Of a DNA stretch of 64,000 nt, positions 42,300 through 51,028 are shown piece after piece. Location of the stretch: positions 186,001-250,000 of the forward strand of contig NZ_KB898192.1 in NCBI RefSeq assembly GCF_000377505.1, given 5' to 3'. The translations under genes and the position numbers were made by a program. The notes beneath the pieces are model-generated. The model searched no databases, was not told the DNA's origin, and worked only from the letters and a program-made list of their open reading frames with translations. Position 1 is the stretch's first letter. Each line of letters opens with the position of its first letter. This DNA comes from Paenibacillus massiliensis 2301065 = DSM 16942 (lineage in GTDB: Bacteria; Bacillota; Bacilli; Paenibacillales; Paenibacillaceae).

Positions 42300-43601
42300 A
42301 TGAAATGGAAAACTTGGTCAATCGCCGTTCTTTCCGTAGCCTTACTTATGCTCTCAGCTTGTTCGAACAGCGGGAATGGAACTGCTGATACAGGTAACGG
42401 AAAGGAAACCGTGGAACTGCGCTTCGCCTGGTGGGGGTCGGAAGATCGCCACACCGCTACTCTTGAGGCGATCAAGATTTTTGAAGAAAAAAATCCGGGT
42501 ATTAAAATCCTCCCAGAATATTCGGGTTTTGACGGATACGAGTCCAAGCTACAGGCTCAGGTCGCAGGCAACAGCGCTCCCGATCTGTTCCAATCGACCG
42601 GAGATATCAACAACCGGCTTGGCATCGACGCCCTTCTGCCTCTGGACGATACATTGGACAAGACAGGTATGAACACAGCCGTCATGGAATCCGTAGCCAT
42701 GGATGGGAAGACAGTCGGTGCTTACATCGGCCTTGCCACAGATGCTTACCTATACGACAAGACATTACTTGACAGTCTCGGAATTGAACCTCCGACGCCC
42801 CCCTACACCTGGGATGACCTAGCAGCCAAGTTTAAGGAAGTCTACGATAAGTCAGGCGGCAAAGTCTATGGTGCTGTCGATTCATCTGTTGCCTTTGACG
42901 TATTTAAAACATTTGGTGTTACTGCACTGGATGCACCCGAACCGTTCCCGAACGACGCAATAGCCTACACGTTCACTGAGGATCAAATTAAATCCTATTA
43001 CCAATACTGGGCTGATCTTCGCACTTTAAACGCGGTAGCACCTCCTGATCTGTCGGCAACTTCCGATGATTCTGCCAATTCGTTGATCGTAAAGGGAAAA
43101 GTCGCCTTCGTTCCCATTGCATCCAGTTCGTTCAGCCGCTTCCAGAGTCAGACTAAAAATACATTAGATATGGTCATGATGCCTCAGAGTGCCACGACCC
43201 AACGAACCGTGTTGCCGGGTACAAGCCAGTTAATCTCCATCAGCACGACCACGAAGCATCCTGAAGAAGCCGCAAAATTTCTCAACTTCTTCGTTCATGA
43301 TACCGATGCAGCCAAAGTCCTGAAGACAACCCGTGGTGTTCTGCCTACCGAAGAGCAGCAAGAAGCGCTACTGTCGACCTCGGATCTGTCCGAAGGAGAC
43401 AAGAAGAACATCGCATTAATCCAGTCAATTAACAAGCTTGAAGGCGTAACCATAGCTTTTCCTCCGAATGGCCCACAAGTTCTGAACTGGAAGGGTCTGA
43501 TTGAGAAAGTCGGTCAGGAAATTGCGTTCGGTAAAGTCAGCGTCGATGAAGGCGCAAAAAAACTAATGAATGAAGTGAACACCGCATTTGGCGGCAAGTA
43601 A
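42300..43601 (+). CDS. Sugar ABC transporter substrate-binding lipoprotein
   Basis: The 433-residue protein has a lipoprotein signal with lipobox LSAC at residues 18-21, a Gly/Asn linker and a family 1 solute-binding fold (VELRFAWWGSEDRHTATLEAIKIFEEKNPGIKI in parts, APDLFQSTGDINNRLG). WWG near the start and the late hinge segment PGTSQLISISTTTKHPEEAAKFLNF are common in oligosaccharide-binding proteins. It delivers the sugar to the permeases encoded next. No ATP-binding gene is present in the operon, so a shared MsmX-type ATPase elsewhere is needed. Strong AAAAGGAG before ATG 42300. Confidence 0.9.
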   Translation: MKWKTWSIAVLSVALLMLSACSNSGNGTADTGNGKETVELRFAWWGSEDRHTATLEAIKIFEEKNPGIKILPEYSGFDGYESKLQAQVAGNSAPDLFQSTGDINNRLGIDALLPLDDTLDKTGMNTAVMESVAMDGKTVGAYIGLATDAYLYDKTLLDSLGIEPPTPPYTWDDLAAKFKEVYDKSGGKVYGAVDSSVAFDVFKTFGVTALDAPEPFPNDAIAYTFTEDQIKSYYQYWADLRTLNAVAPPDLSATSDDSANSLIVKGKVAFVPIASSSFSRFQSQTKNTLDMVMMPQSATTQRTVLPGTSQLISISTTTKHPEEAAKFLNFFVHDTDAAKVLKTTRGVLPTEEQQEALLSTSDLSEGDKKNIALIQSINKLEGVTIAFPPNGPQVLNWKGLIEKVGQEIAFGKVSVDEGAKKLMNEVNTAFGGK

Positions 43602-43676
43602 TAGCAGGATCACTGGAGCGGGCACAGCTCGCTTCAGATTTCACTGCTTTTCCACGTCAGAAAGGAGTAGGAGCCC

Positions 43677-44621
43677 ATGGAAACCATACGAACCTCATCG
43701 GCCCTTATCGACCAAACTAAGAAAAAGTCAAATCGCTTCAAAAAGCAAGCTTGGGTTGCCTATTTGTTCTTGCTGCCATGGCTCATCGGATTCTTTGGAT
43801 TGACACTTTGGCCATTCCTTAATTCGCTGTATTTGTCTTTAACCGAAACCACACTGCGAAGCTCGACCTTTGTCGGACTGCAAAACTATATCCAGATGTT
43901 CCAAGATCCGCGCTTCCTGAAATCCATGGAAGTGACGCTGACATATGTCCTTCTTTCTGTTCCATTGAAGCTTGCTATGGCACTGTTTGTCGCTATTCTG
44001 CTGTATAAGGCTTCACTCGGCATGACAATATACAGAACCCTCTTTTACCTGCCTTCCCTGATCGGCGGAAGCGTCGCTGTTGCGGTCATGTGGCGCAATA
44101 TTTTCGGAATGGACGGTTTGCTTAACAGCTTTCTGAGCCTGCTTGGTATTGCCGGAAAGGAATGGCTCGGGCAGCCTGATTATGCTCTTTATGTTCTGAT
44201 CATGCTTGTTGTATGGCAGTTCGGATCTTCAATGGTTATTTTTCTAGCAGGTCTAAAAAATGTCCCAGGAGAACTATACGAAGCGGCCCAGATAGACGGT
44301 GCAAGTTCATTATCCCGATTTTTAAAAATCACACTTCCGATGATCTCGCCCATTCTTCTGTTCAATTTGATTCTACAGACGATTAGTTCTTTTCAAGTGT
44401 TTACTCAAGGTTATATCATCACTAAGGGCGGCCCTATGGACGAAACTTTGTTCTCCGTATTGTATATTTACGACCTTGCTTTCAAGCAACAGCGTATGGG
44501 TTATGCTTCTGCTGTTTCCTGGAGTCTGCTTATGCTGATCGCGGCCGTGACAGCCATCATATTCCTGACCTCCAAGCGCTGGGTGTATTATGAAAATGAC
44601 GCGAAAGGAAGTGGGAAATGA
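43677..44621 (+). CDS. Sugar ABC transporter permease (MalF type)
   Basis: The 314-residue protein has six predicted membrane helices, starting WVAYLFLLPWLIGFFGLTLWP, typical of carbohydrate permease family CUT1. The EAA loop is EAAQIDGASSLSRFLKITLPMI near residue 207, the docking site for the ATPase. AAAGGAG precedes ATG at 43677, with the possible start also three codons before RTSS. It overlaps the next permease by four bases (ATGA), so they are made in equal amounts. Confidence 0.92.
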   Translation: METIRTSSALIDQTKKKSNRFKKQAWVAYLFLLPWLIGFFGLTLWPFLNSLYLSLTETTLRSSTFVGLQNYIQMFQDPRFLKSMEVTLTYVLLSVPLKLAMALFVAILLYKASLGMTIYRTLFYLPSLIGGSVAVAVMWRNIFGMDGLLNSFLSLLGIAGKEWLGQPDYALYVLIMLVVWQFGSSMVIFLAGLKNVPGELYEAAQIDGASSLSRFLKITLPMISPILLFNLILQTISSFQVFTQGYIITKGGPMDETLFSVLYIYDLAFKQQRMGYASAVSWSLLMLIAAVTAIIFLTSKRWVYYENDAKGSGK

Positions 44622-45454
44622 TGCAGTTGAAGCCCGCCATTATCGGCAAAAATCTCCTACTGATTCTCATGTCTTTTACGATGGTCTATCCCATCATTTG
44701 GCTATTGCTCGGCAGTTTTAAAGCCAATAATGAAATTTTCACAGTAACAAGCCTTTGGCCAACTCAGTTCCATTTCAGTAATTATGCAAAGGGCTGGGAT
44801 GCTGTTCCGGGTTACACCTTTGGCAATTTCATCATCAATTCGCTAACCATCTCACTTTTATCAGTAGTTGGGTGTATTCTCTCCAGCTCACTCGTTGCCT
44901 TCCCTTTCGCAAGGATGAATTTCCCGTTGAAGAAACTATGGTTCTCCATTCTGCTTGGAACCTTGATGTTGCCTACGCAGGTGCTGCTGATTCCGCGTTA
45001 TGTCATGTTTTCTAATCTGGGTTGGATTAATACGATTCTCCCACTTGTTTTGCCATACTTTCTGGCCAGCAATGCCTTTTTTGTATATCTGATGATTCAG
45101 TTTTTAAGAGGGCTGCCCCGGGATTTGGACGAGGCCGCTCTGATGGATGGCTGTGGTCCCTTTCGTACATTCTTTAGCATTCTGTTACCGAACTGTAAGC
45201 CAGTACTCTACACCATGGGAATTTTTTCATTCCTATGGAGCTGGGATGACTACTTCGACCAACTGCTCTATTTGAACGAAGTGCGTAAGTACACCGTGCC
45301 TTTGGCTTTGCAAATGTTTGTGGATAACGCTGCTCAGATCAACTGGGGATCTCTGTTCGCCATGTCCATCGTAGCTATTATTCCCCCAGTCATTATCTTC
45401 TTCATTGCGCAAAAACACTTTGTCGAAGGCGTTGCAACTAGCGGTATTAAATAA
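44618..45454 (+). CDS. Sugar ABC transporter permease (MalG type)
   Basis: The 278-residue protein begins with a membrane helix ILMSFTMVYPIIWLLLGSF and has the EAA loop DEAALMDGCGPFRTFFSILLPN near residue 170. It forms the second half of the pore. Overlap ATGA with the upstream permease. A short gap leads to the GH43-like gene, so import and hydrolysis are co-expressed. Confidence 0.92.
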   Translation: MMQLKPAIIGKNLLLILMSFTMVYPIIWLLLGSFKANNEIFTVTSLWPTQFHFSNYAKGWDAVPGYTFGNFIINSLTISLLSVVGCILSSSLVAFPFARMNFPLKKLWFSILLGTLMLPTQVLLIPRYVMFSNLGWINTILPLVLPYFLASNAFFVYLMIQFLRGLPRDLDEAALMDGCGPFRTFFSILLPNCKPVLYTMGIFSFLWSWDDYFDQLLYLNEVRKYTVPLALQMFVDNAAQINWGSLFAMSIVAIIPPVIIFFIAQKHFVEGVATSGIK

Positions 45455-45474
45455 AAGAAAGACATGAGGATATT

Positions 45475-46305
45475 ATGTACTTACTTAGTTACTTTAAAGA
45501 AGAAGCGGAAAGTCTATTTCTCGCAGAGAGTGTGGACGGCCTATCTTGGACAGAACGAAACGGCGGCCTTCCTATACTGACATCGTCGATTGGGACTGGA
45601 CAAATCCGTGATCCCTTTATTCTTCAGGACAAAAGCGACAGGTTCCATGCGCTTTGGACGGATGGCTGGAACAGTCTTAGCATCGGCTATGCAACAAGCC
45701 TCGATTTGAACAACTGGGAGGACATGCGACTTATTCCGCTAATGCACCAGTGGCCAGATACTCAGAACGTGTGGGCGCCGGAAGCCTTCTATGACTCCGT
45801 TCATGACTTCTACCGGATTATTTGGTCCTCCACCGTAAAGCCAGGTCCACGAGATCATCGAATCTGGTCCACGACCACTCGTGATTTCAAATTATTTACG
45901 GAGCCAGCCCTGTTTTTCGACCCTGGATTTAACGTGATTGATGCTTCGGTTGTGACAGTAGATGGCGACCAGCTTCTACTATTTAAGGATGAGCGGGGAC
46001 GGAATGAACCTGGCACCGACTTCAAAGCGATTCGTTCATGCCGAATGGAGATTACATCAGATAAAGTTGTTTTCGGTCCACTCTCGGATCTGCTAACTCC
46101 TCCCCTCTTGGAAGGACCGACGGCTTACATGCTTCCGGAAAATAATCAACTCCCGTGGAAATGGGTTCTCCTGGCTGATGGCTTTCATGAGGGATATTAT
46201 GCTGCTTTCGGATCCAATGATCTAGCCAGCTGGAACCGGCTCTCTAAAGATATAATCCGACTTCCTGCCGGAATTAGACACGCTTCTGTACTCTGTCTGA
46301 TGTAA
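45475..46305 (+). CDS. GH43-like glycoside hydrolase (five-bladed propeller), cytoplasmic
   Basis: The 276-residue protein has no signal peptide. It has the propeller motifs IRDPFIL near residue 44 (catalytic base region), ATSLDLNNWEDMR, NVWAPEAFYDSVHDFYRIIWSS near 100 and NVIDASVV near 160, as in family 43 and related arabinanases, xylosidases and fructosidases. It is short, a catalytic propeller without an extra beta-sandwich. Its place after the importer suggests hydrolysis of imported oligosaccharides, perhaps pentose-containing. GAGGAT is a modest ribosome binding site. The exact sugar is not known. Confidence 0.72.
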   Translation: MYLLSYFKEEAESLFLAESVDGLSWTERNGGLPILTSSIGTGQIRDPFILQDKSDRFHALWTDGWNSLSIGYATSLDLNNWEDMRLIPLMHQWPDTQNVWAPEAFYDSVHDFYRIIWSSTVKPGPRDHRIWSTTTRDFKLFTEPALFFDPGFNVIDASVVTVDGDQLLLFKDERGRNEPGTDFKAIRSCRMEITSDKVVFGPLSDLLTPPLLEGPTAYMLPENNQLPWKWVLLADGFHEGYYAAFGSNDLASWNRLSKDIIRLPAGIRHASVLCLM

Positions 46306-46331
46306 ATATGAAGAAAGAAGGCGCATAATCT

Positions 46332-47630
46332 ATGAAAAAATATGCTATATGTGGAGTCAGCAACCGCGCATTAATCATGTTTATAGAACCCATGCTTACC
46401 ACTTATGCGAAGGAACATCAGATCGTCGCCTTGCTGGATCGTGATCCCCTTCGTTTTGATGTAGCAGTAGCTCAGTTTCCAGCTTTGACCCAAGTGCCGA
46501 CCTACGGCCCGGAGGAGTTTGAACGGATGCGGCAAGAGACGGGCGCAGATACGATCATCGTTACTAGCAGGGATGATACTCATATTGATTACATCCTTGC
46601 TGGTCTCAAGCATAACCTGGATGTATTGTCCGAAAAACCGATGGTCACAAACGCTGCGGATGCAGTAAAAGTGATGGAAGCCGAATCACGGAGTAAAGGA
46701 AAGGTAACGGTCTTGTTCAACTACCGTTACAATCCGATACATCTTCGGATCAAAGAAATGATTCGGGACGGTAAGCTTGGCCGGATTACCTCTGTCGATT
46801 TGAACTGGTACGTGGATACCTTTCATGGCTCCAGTTATTTCCGCAGATGGAACAGAAATCGAGAAATCTCGGGAGGTCTTTCCGTTCATAAATCAACGCA
46901 TCATCTTGATCTTGTGAATTGGTGGCTAGACCAGCAGCCAGAGGAAGTGTTTGCCTTCGGAGCCTTGAACTATTACGGTGCAAATTCTGAATATAATCCT
47001 GCTCAAGTGGATGGACGCTACTGTGAAACGTGTGATGTCCGTGAAGACTGCGCTTATGTTATGCGTTGGTCGTCGGCAGATGTCCGTGACGACCACCTGC
47101 GTGCGGAAGACAACACCACACCTAAATACACCAATTACCGGACAGACGCATGTATCTTTGATTCTGAGATCGGGATTGAGGACACATACACAGCTACCAT
47201 ACGATATAACCAAGGTGCACTCCTGAGTTATTCCATTAATTTCTCGGCGCCTTATGAAGGATACCGGCTAGCAATCAATGGTACAAAAGGTCGAATTGAA
47301 AGTACTGAATACCACGAACCTAGCCGGATCTCTTTTCCTATTCCACAACAAACGATTGACTATTACCCTCTATTCGGAGCCAAGGAAATCATTTATGTGG
47401 TCCGTGGTGAAGGTGGGCATGGCGGCGGTGATCCAGTGTTGCTTAATGACCTGTTTGGGCGACCGGACAAGCACCGAGGTGACGATATCCTTGCTGGATC
47501 GCTAGCAGGAGCTTGCTCTATTGCTGCAGGTGAGGCAATGTGGCGGTCCATTCAGGAACATCGATCCGTTCCGATCCAAGAGTTGCTTGCTGGATCGACT
47601 GGAATACGTCCCATAATCCATTCTGTCTGA
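46332..47630 (+). CDS. Gfo/Idh/MocA family oxidoreductase with an extra Cys cluster
   Basis: The 432-residue protein has an N-terminal Rossmann fold (KKYAICGVSNRALIMF), the EKPM motif near residue 100 with the conserved Lys, and KSTHHLDLVNWW near 185 carrying catalytic His residues. It oxidises or reduces a sugar or inositol with NAD(P). An unusual insert near residues 232-247, YCETCDVREDCAY, has three closely spaced Cys and could bind zinc or iron with another residue. Last gene of the sugar operon, so it probably processes the sugar released by the GH43-like enzyme. GAAAGAAGG is the ribosome binding site. Confidence 0.85.
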   Translation: MKKYAICGVSNRALIMFIEPMLTTYAKEHQIVALLDRDPLRFDVAVAQFPALTQVPTYGPEEFERMRQETGADTIIVTSRDDTHIDYILAGLKHNLDVLSEKPMVTNAADAVKVMEAESRSKGKVTVLFNYRYNPIHLRIKEMIRDGKLGRITSVDLNWYVDTFHGSSYFRRWNRNREISGGLSVHKSTHHLDLVNWWLDQQPEEVFAFGALNYYGANSEYNPAQVDGRYCETCDVREDCAYVMRWSSADVRDDHLRAEDNTTPKYTNYRTDACIFDSEIGIEDTYTATIRYNQGALLSYSINFSAPYEGYRLAINGTKGRIESTEYHEPSRISFPIPQQTIDYYPLFGAKEIIYVVRGEGGHGGGDPVLLNDLFGRPDKHRGDDILAGSLAGACSIAAGEAMWRSIQEHRSVPIQELLAGSTGIRPIIHSV

Positions 47631-47676
47631 CCCCTACTGATAGAAAGCATGTGGTACAGTTCGATAGATAATCCTC

Positions 47677-47713
47677 CCCCCAATACCCATAGAACTGGGT
47701 ATTGGGGCTTTAT
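47677..47713 (+). terminator. Terminator at the end of the sugar operon
   Basis: CCCCAATACCCA and TGGGTATTGGGG form a perfect 12-base stem with a 6-base loop, followed by CTTTATTTTATT. It faces the convergent VOC gene and could act on both strands. Confidence 0.92.
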
Positions 47714-47714
47714 T

Positions 47715-48650
47715 TTATTGTGGACCATCAAAGGCGGCTTGCAGTTCAGCCAGATTGAACTTCTTCATGCTCATGAATGCTTTCGTTACTCGCTCACGCT
47801 GCTCTGCCGTACCCTTGTTCATAAAGTCATCCATATTGGCAGGAACTACCTGCCACGAAATCCCGTACCGATCCTTGAGCCAGCCGCACTGCTCGGCTTC
47901 TGGTACAGCAGATAAAGCCTCCCAATAATGATCAATCTCCTCTTGAGATTCACAGCGAATCATAAAGGATATCGCTTCATTGAAGCTGAATGCGTGCTCC
48001 ATGGCACTATCCATAGCCGCAAGCCAGGTTCCCTCCAGCATGAAGTCGGTGAACATGACCGTACCTGCTTGATTGGGCTCCTGACCAGGTCCATAGTGCT
48101 GCAAGGAGCCTGGGGTGGAATGCCGAAAGATGGAGAGGTAGAATTCGCGTGCTTCCTCTGCTCTGCCAACATTTTCACCAACGAACATAAATGAAGGGAC
48201 AATCGGAGGACGGGGTTCGCCCGCGGGATTCGTCAGCATCAACTGCCAGGTAACACCATATTTATCCTGTATCCAGCCGAAGCGCTCACTGAACGGATAC
48301 TTGTCCAGCGGCACTAGCGGCGTACCTCCATCGGACAGCTTGGACCATACCTCGTCCAGCATAGCGCTTGCGTTCGCTTCGCGGGATGGATCAAAATTGA
48401 CAATGAAGGAGATGGACGGGTTGAGCTTGAAATAAGGCCCTGCCGAGATTGCCTGAAAAGGAAGTCCCCAGAGGGTGAAGGAGACGAGATCACAATCACC
48501 TGAGGGCGTATTCTGCAAGAGCGTTGTATGGGTGACCTCTGAATTCGGAAATATCGAACAATAGAACGCTGCAGCATCGGTCGCTTCTCGATCGAACCAC
48601 AGATGTGGAATCAGTTTGTGACGCTGTGAATCGTTTCTAACATTGGACAT
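47715..48650 (-). CDS. Double VOC/PhnB-like protein
   Basis: The 311-residue protein has two similar halves. The first is HLWFDREATDAAAFYCSIFPNSEV..FQAISAGPYFKLNPSISF, the second begins VPSFMFVGENVGRAEEAREFYLSIF.., and each half ends with WQLMLTNP or WQVVPANM. This is the PhnB-like/3-demethylubiquinone methyltransferase-like VOC fold, often misnamed as methyltransferase; these proteins lack methyltransferase motifs. The two halves could form one metal site, substrate unknown. AGGAGG precedes ATG at 48650. The gene is transcribed alone. Confidence 0.82.
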   Translation of the reverse strand: MSNVRNDSQRHKLIPHLWFDREATDAAAFYCSIFPNSEVTHTTLLQNTPSGDCDLVSFTLWGLPFQAISAGPYFKLNPSISFIVNFDPSREANASAMLDEVWSKLSDGGTPLVPLDKYPFSERFGWIQDKYGVTWQLMLTNPAGEPRPPIVPSFMFVGENVGRAEEAREFYLSIFRHSTPGSLQHYGPGQEPNQAGTVMFTDFMLEGTWLAAMDSAMEHAFSFNEAISFMIRCESQEEIDHYWEALSAVPEAEQCGWLKDRYGISWQVVPANMDDFMNKGTAEQRERVTKAFMSMKKFNLAELQAAFDGPQ

Positions 48651-48696
48651 GATCTTTCCTCCTCACGAATTGTATAAGCTGATTGTAGCATGATCA

Positions 48697-49809
48697 TTAT
48701 GCATGGCGAGAACGAGTCTTCCTCCTGCGTTGTCTCCACTTCCCAACTACCAGCAGCAGCAGGGGCAACCCGAGCATGTTGATTGGTAGCGCGATCGGCA
48801 CCCAATAGTTGATCAGATAATTGGTGGAGGCTTGCGATACATCCTGTGGAATCAAGGCGAACGCAAACATCACCGGGGCAAGGATCCATATTAGATTTCT
48901 CCAGTTACGAATATTCAGGAACTTGGCTGTTCCATAGCAGGCAACGAAGAAATAGACGGACAATTTGATGAAGACACTCGCAATCCAGACCACGACAGGC
49001 ACAGCATCAAAATTGTCAATAAAGCCGAAGAGTGAGATTTTTCGAGCCAACTCAAAAAAAGGGTACCACATCGTAGAGGCCAGCGTACTTCCAATGGTAC
49101 AAATTATAGTTACGGTCGTAACGAGCACCATGAAGCTAGCCAATAGTACAGCCCAGAATACGTAGGAAGACTTATGCGGCTGCTGTTTCACGAACGAAGC
49201 CAGCATTAGATATTCTATGGAATGTCCCAGATAGGACGCAGGGGCAAAGGCTCCCTTCACAATCTTCAGCATGCCACTGTCTGCGTAGACCGGTAGGATC
49301 TGACTCCCATGAACATTAAAAATATTCGCAACTAGCACCACGGCTACCATGATCAATATGATGGGGCCCAAAAATTCGCTGCATCGTCCAACTCCCTCAA
49401 TCCCCCCTATGTAGGTCACATATACAATCAGAAGCACCATCAAGGCAATGATCGCTTCTTTAGGTGTCTTTTGCAGCAGCATGACTTGAGCCAAATCAGA
49501 GAACTGACGGAGCACAATCGGGATGATGGTGTACCACTGAATAATGTACGTGACAATCACCAGCTTGCCGAGCCATGACCCCAGGATCTTCTGACTGGAC
49601 TCTACGAGAGTTAGAGCGGGCTGCAGCTTGGATGCCTGGGTAGCTAGTAGGGCTACGAGCATGGCGATGCCACAAGCAACAATGATAGACATCCAAGCAT
49701 CCTGAGAGTCGACTTGCAAAGCAGGTGTAATTGTCATCACCAGGCTCATCCCCAAGTTCATCGTCATGATCATCCAGAATACCTGAATACCTGTTAGCTC
49801 CATCTTCAC
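48697..49809 (-). CDS. Spore germination permease, GerAB/GerKB type
   Basis: The 370-residue membrane protein has about ten hydrophobic segments and starts MELTGIQVFWMIMTMNLGMSL in parts, typical of endospore germination permeases of the amino acid-polyamine-organocation group. It ends with a basic tail (KWRQRRRKTRSRH). In a germinant receptor the B subunit binds the germinant in the spore inner membrane. The first codon is GTG at 49809, with an ATG two codons later as an alternative. Last gene of a gerA-gerC-gerB operon, the order seen in gerK. Confidence 0.88.
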   Translation of the reverse strand: MKMELTGIQVFWMIMTMNLGMSLVMTITPALQVDSQDAWMSIIVACGIAMLVALLATQASKLQPALTLVESSQKILGSWLGKLVIVTYIIQWYTIIPIVLRQFSDLAQVMLLQKTPKEAIIALMVLLIVYVTYIGGIEGVGRCSEFLGPIILIMVAVVLVANIFNVHGSQILPVYADSGMLKIVKGAFAPASYLGHSIEYLMLASFVKQQPHKSSYVFWAVLLASFMVLVTTVTIICTIGSTLASTMWYPFFELARKISLFGFIDNFDAVPVVVWIASVFIKLSVYFFVACYGTAKFLNIRNWRNLIWILAPVMFAFALIPQDVSQASTNYLINYWVPIALPINMLGLPLLLLVVGKWRQRRRKTRSRHA

Positions 49810-49837
49810 TGTTCATTCACCGCCTCTGCTTCGTTAA

Positions 49838-51016
49838 TCATTTCGAACTACCTGCATGTGCAGGCTTTTCAGTCTTCCCGGTACGTACAATCTTGATCTT
49901 ACTCACCACTTGCACAGGGGTCGTCGGGTACACATCGATCCACTGAGACTTCAATTTTTTCCAGATGTAAGGCCGCCTGTGATGTACGATTTCACCTAAT
50001 CCGAAGATATCGGATTTCAGTTCATTTTTGATATGCCGAAGCAACCCCTCCATGTCCTGCGTGATCTGTGTGGACAGCAGCATTTCAATCTTTCGCATAT
50101 TCTCCTCCTGGGTTACGTCCAGACTGGAGTCGTTATCCACAGCTCGCACAGTTGACTTGAGTTCAATTCGGAATTCAGGCATACCGTCCCGGATATTCAA
50201 GTGTATTTTTTTCTTGCTGTCAACGAGCTCCACTCCGATAATGCCTTTATATCTTTGACTTTCCGGCTCGACTCTTACTGTAAATCTTGTCTTGTATTTC
50301 TGCTCAGACCACCAGCGTAGCAGCTTCGCTTCTTCCCCTTCGAGGAAGCCCACCAGCCTATTACCCTGGTACATTGCGATTTGGTCAATGATGAACGTCC
50401 TATTGGAGGGGTCCTGCTCCATCAACCGAATCCCACCTGTGGTAGCTGACCTTCCCTCGGTTGCAAGTGCAGATGCGTATTGATCAATTTTCACACCAAA
50501 GCTGATGTTGTTGGATTGAATCTTGGCCATTCCGATACCGGAAATCAGCTCAGGAAGGTACGGAGTTGACAGAACTTCTTTGGCAGTTGCCCCTTTTGCT
50601 GTCAGTACATAGCTGTTGTACCGGCTTTCAGGCAGTCGGGTAAAGGTATCTAGCACCTGATTCACCCCTTTTCGGGCGTATCGTTCCCCAAAGACAATGA
50701 CGCTCCGGTGCCCAAAATGAATGGTACGCGACATTTGCAGTTGCATTTTACCTAGAATGTCAGATGAATTCCTTCCTTTGGAGGATAGGACAATAATGGG
50801 CTTTTTCTCTTGTCCACCAGACTTTACAGCACTGGGAATTCCTGTTGGCAATGCGATCTGAACAGTGATCTCCAACTGCCCATCCTCTGTCAGATCAACG
50901 CCGCTCGCCATGACAAGCGCTAATTCATCCATCTCTTTGCGGTCCCAGCAGCCCGTAATCATGCCCGGTATCAACAATATCAGTAAAAATCGCAGGACTA
51001 ATGGTAATCGGGCCAT
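49838..51016 (-). CDS. Spore germination lipoprotein, Ger(x)C family
   Basis: The 392-residue protein has a lipoprotein signal with lipobox ITGC at about residues 20-23 followed by the family motif WDRKEMDELALV. Later blocks GRNSSDILGKMQLQMSRTIHFGHRSVIVFGERYA (in parts), GGIRLMEQDP and LKSDIFGLGEIVHHRRPYIWKKLKS are typical. GerC subunits sit on the outer face of the spore inner membrane and complete the receptor. GGAGGAG precedes ATG at 51016; the A-subunit gene ends 12 bases upstream. Confidence 0.9.
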   Translation of the reverse strand: MARLPLVLRFLLILLIPGMITGCWDRKEMDELALVMASGVDLTEDGQLEITVQIALPTGIPSAVKSGGQEKKPIIVLSSKGRNSSDILGKMQLQMSRTIHFGHRSVIVFGERYARKGVNQVLDTFTRLPESRYNSYVLTAKGATAKEVLSTPYLPELISGIGMAKIQSNNISFGVKIDQYASALATEGRSATTGGIRLMEQDPSNRTFIIDQIAMYQGNRLVGFLEGEEAKLLRWWSEQKYKTRFTVRVEPESQRYKGIIGVELVDSKKKIHLNIRDGMPEFRIELKSTVRAVDNDSSLDVTQEENMRKIEMLLSTQITQDMEGLLRHIKNELKSDIFGLGEIVHHRRPYIWKKLKSQWIDVYPTTPVQVVSKIKIVRTGKTEKPAHAGSSK

Positions 51017-51028
51017 CCCATCTCCTCC

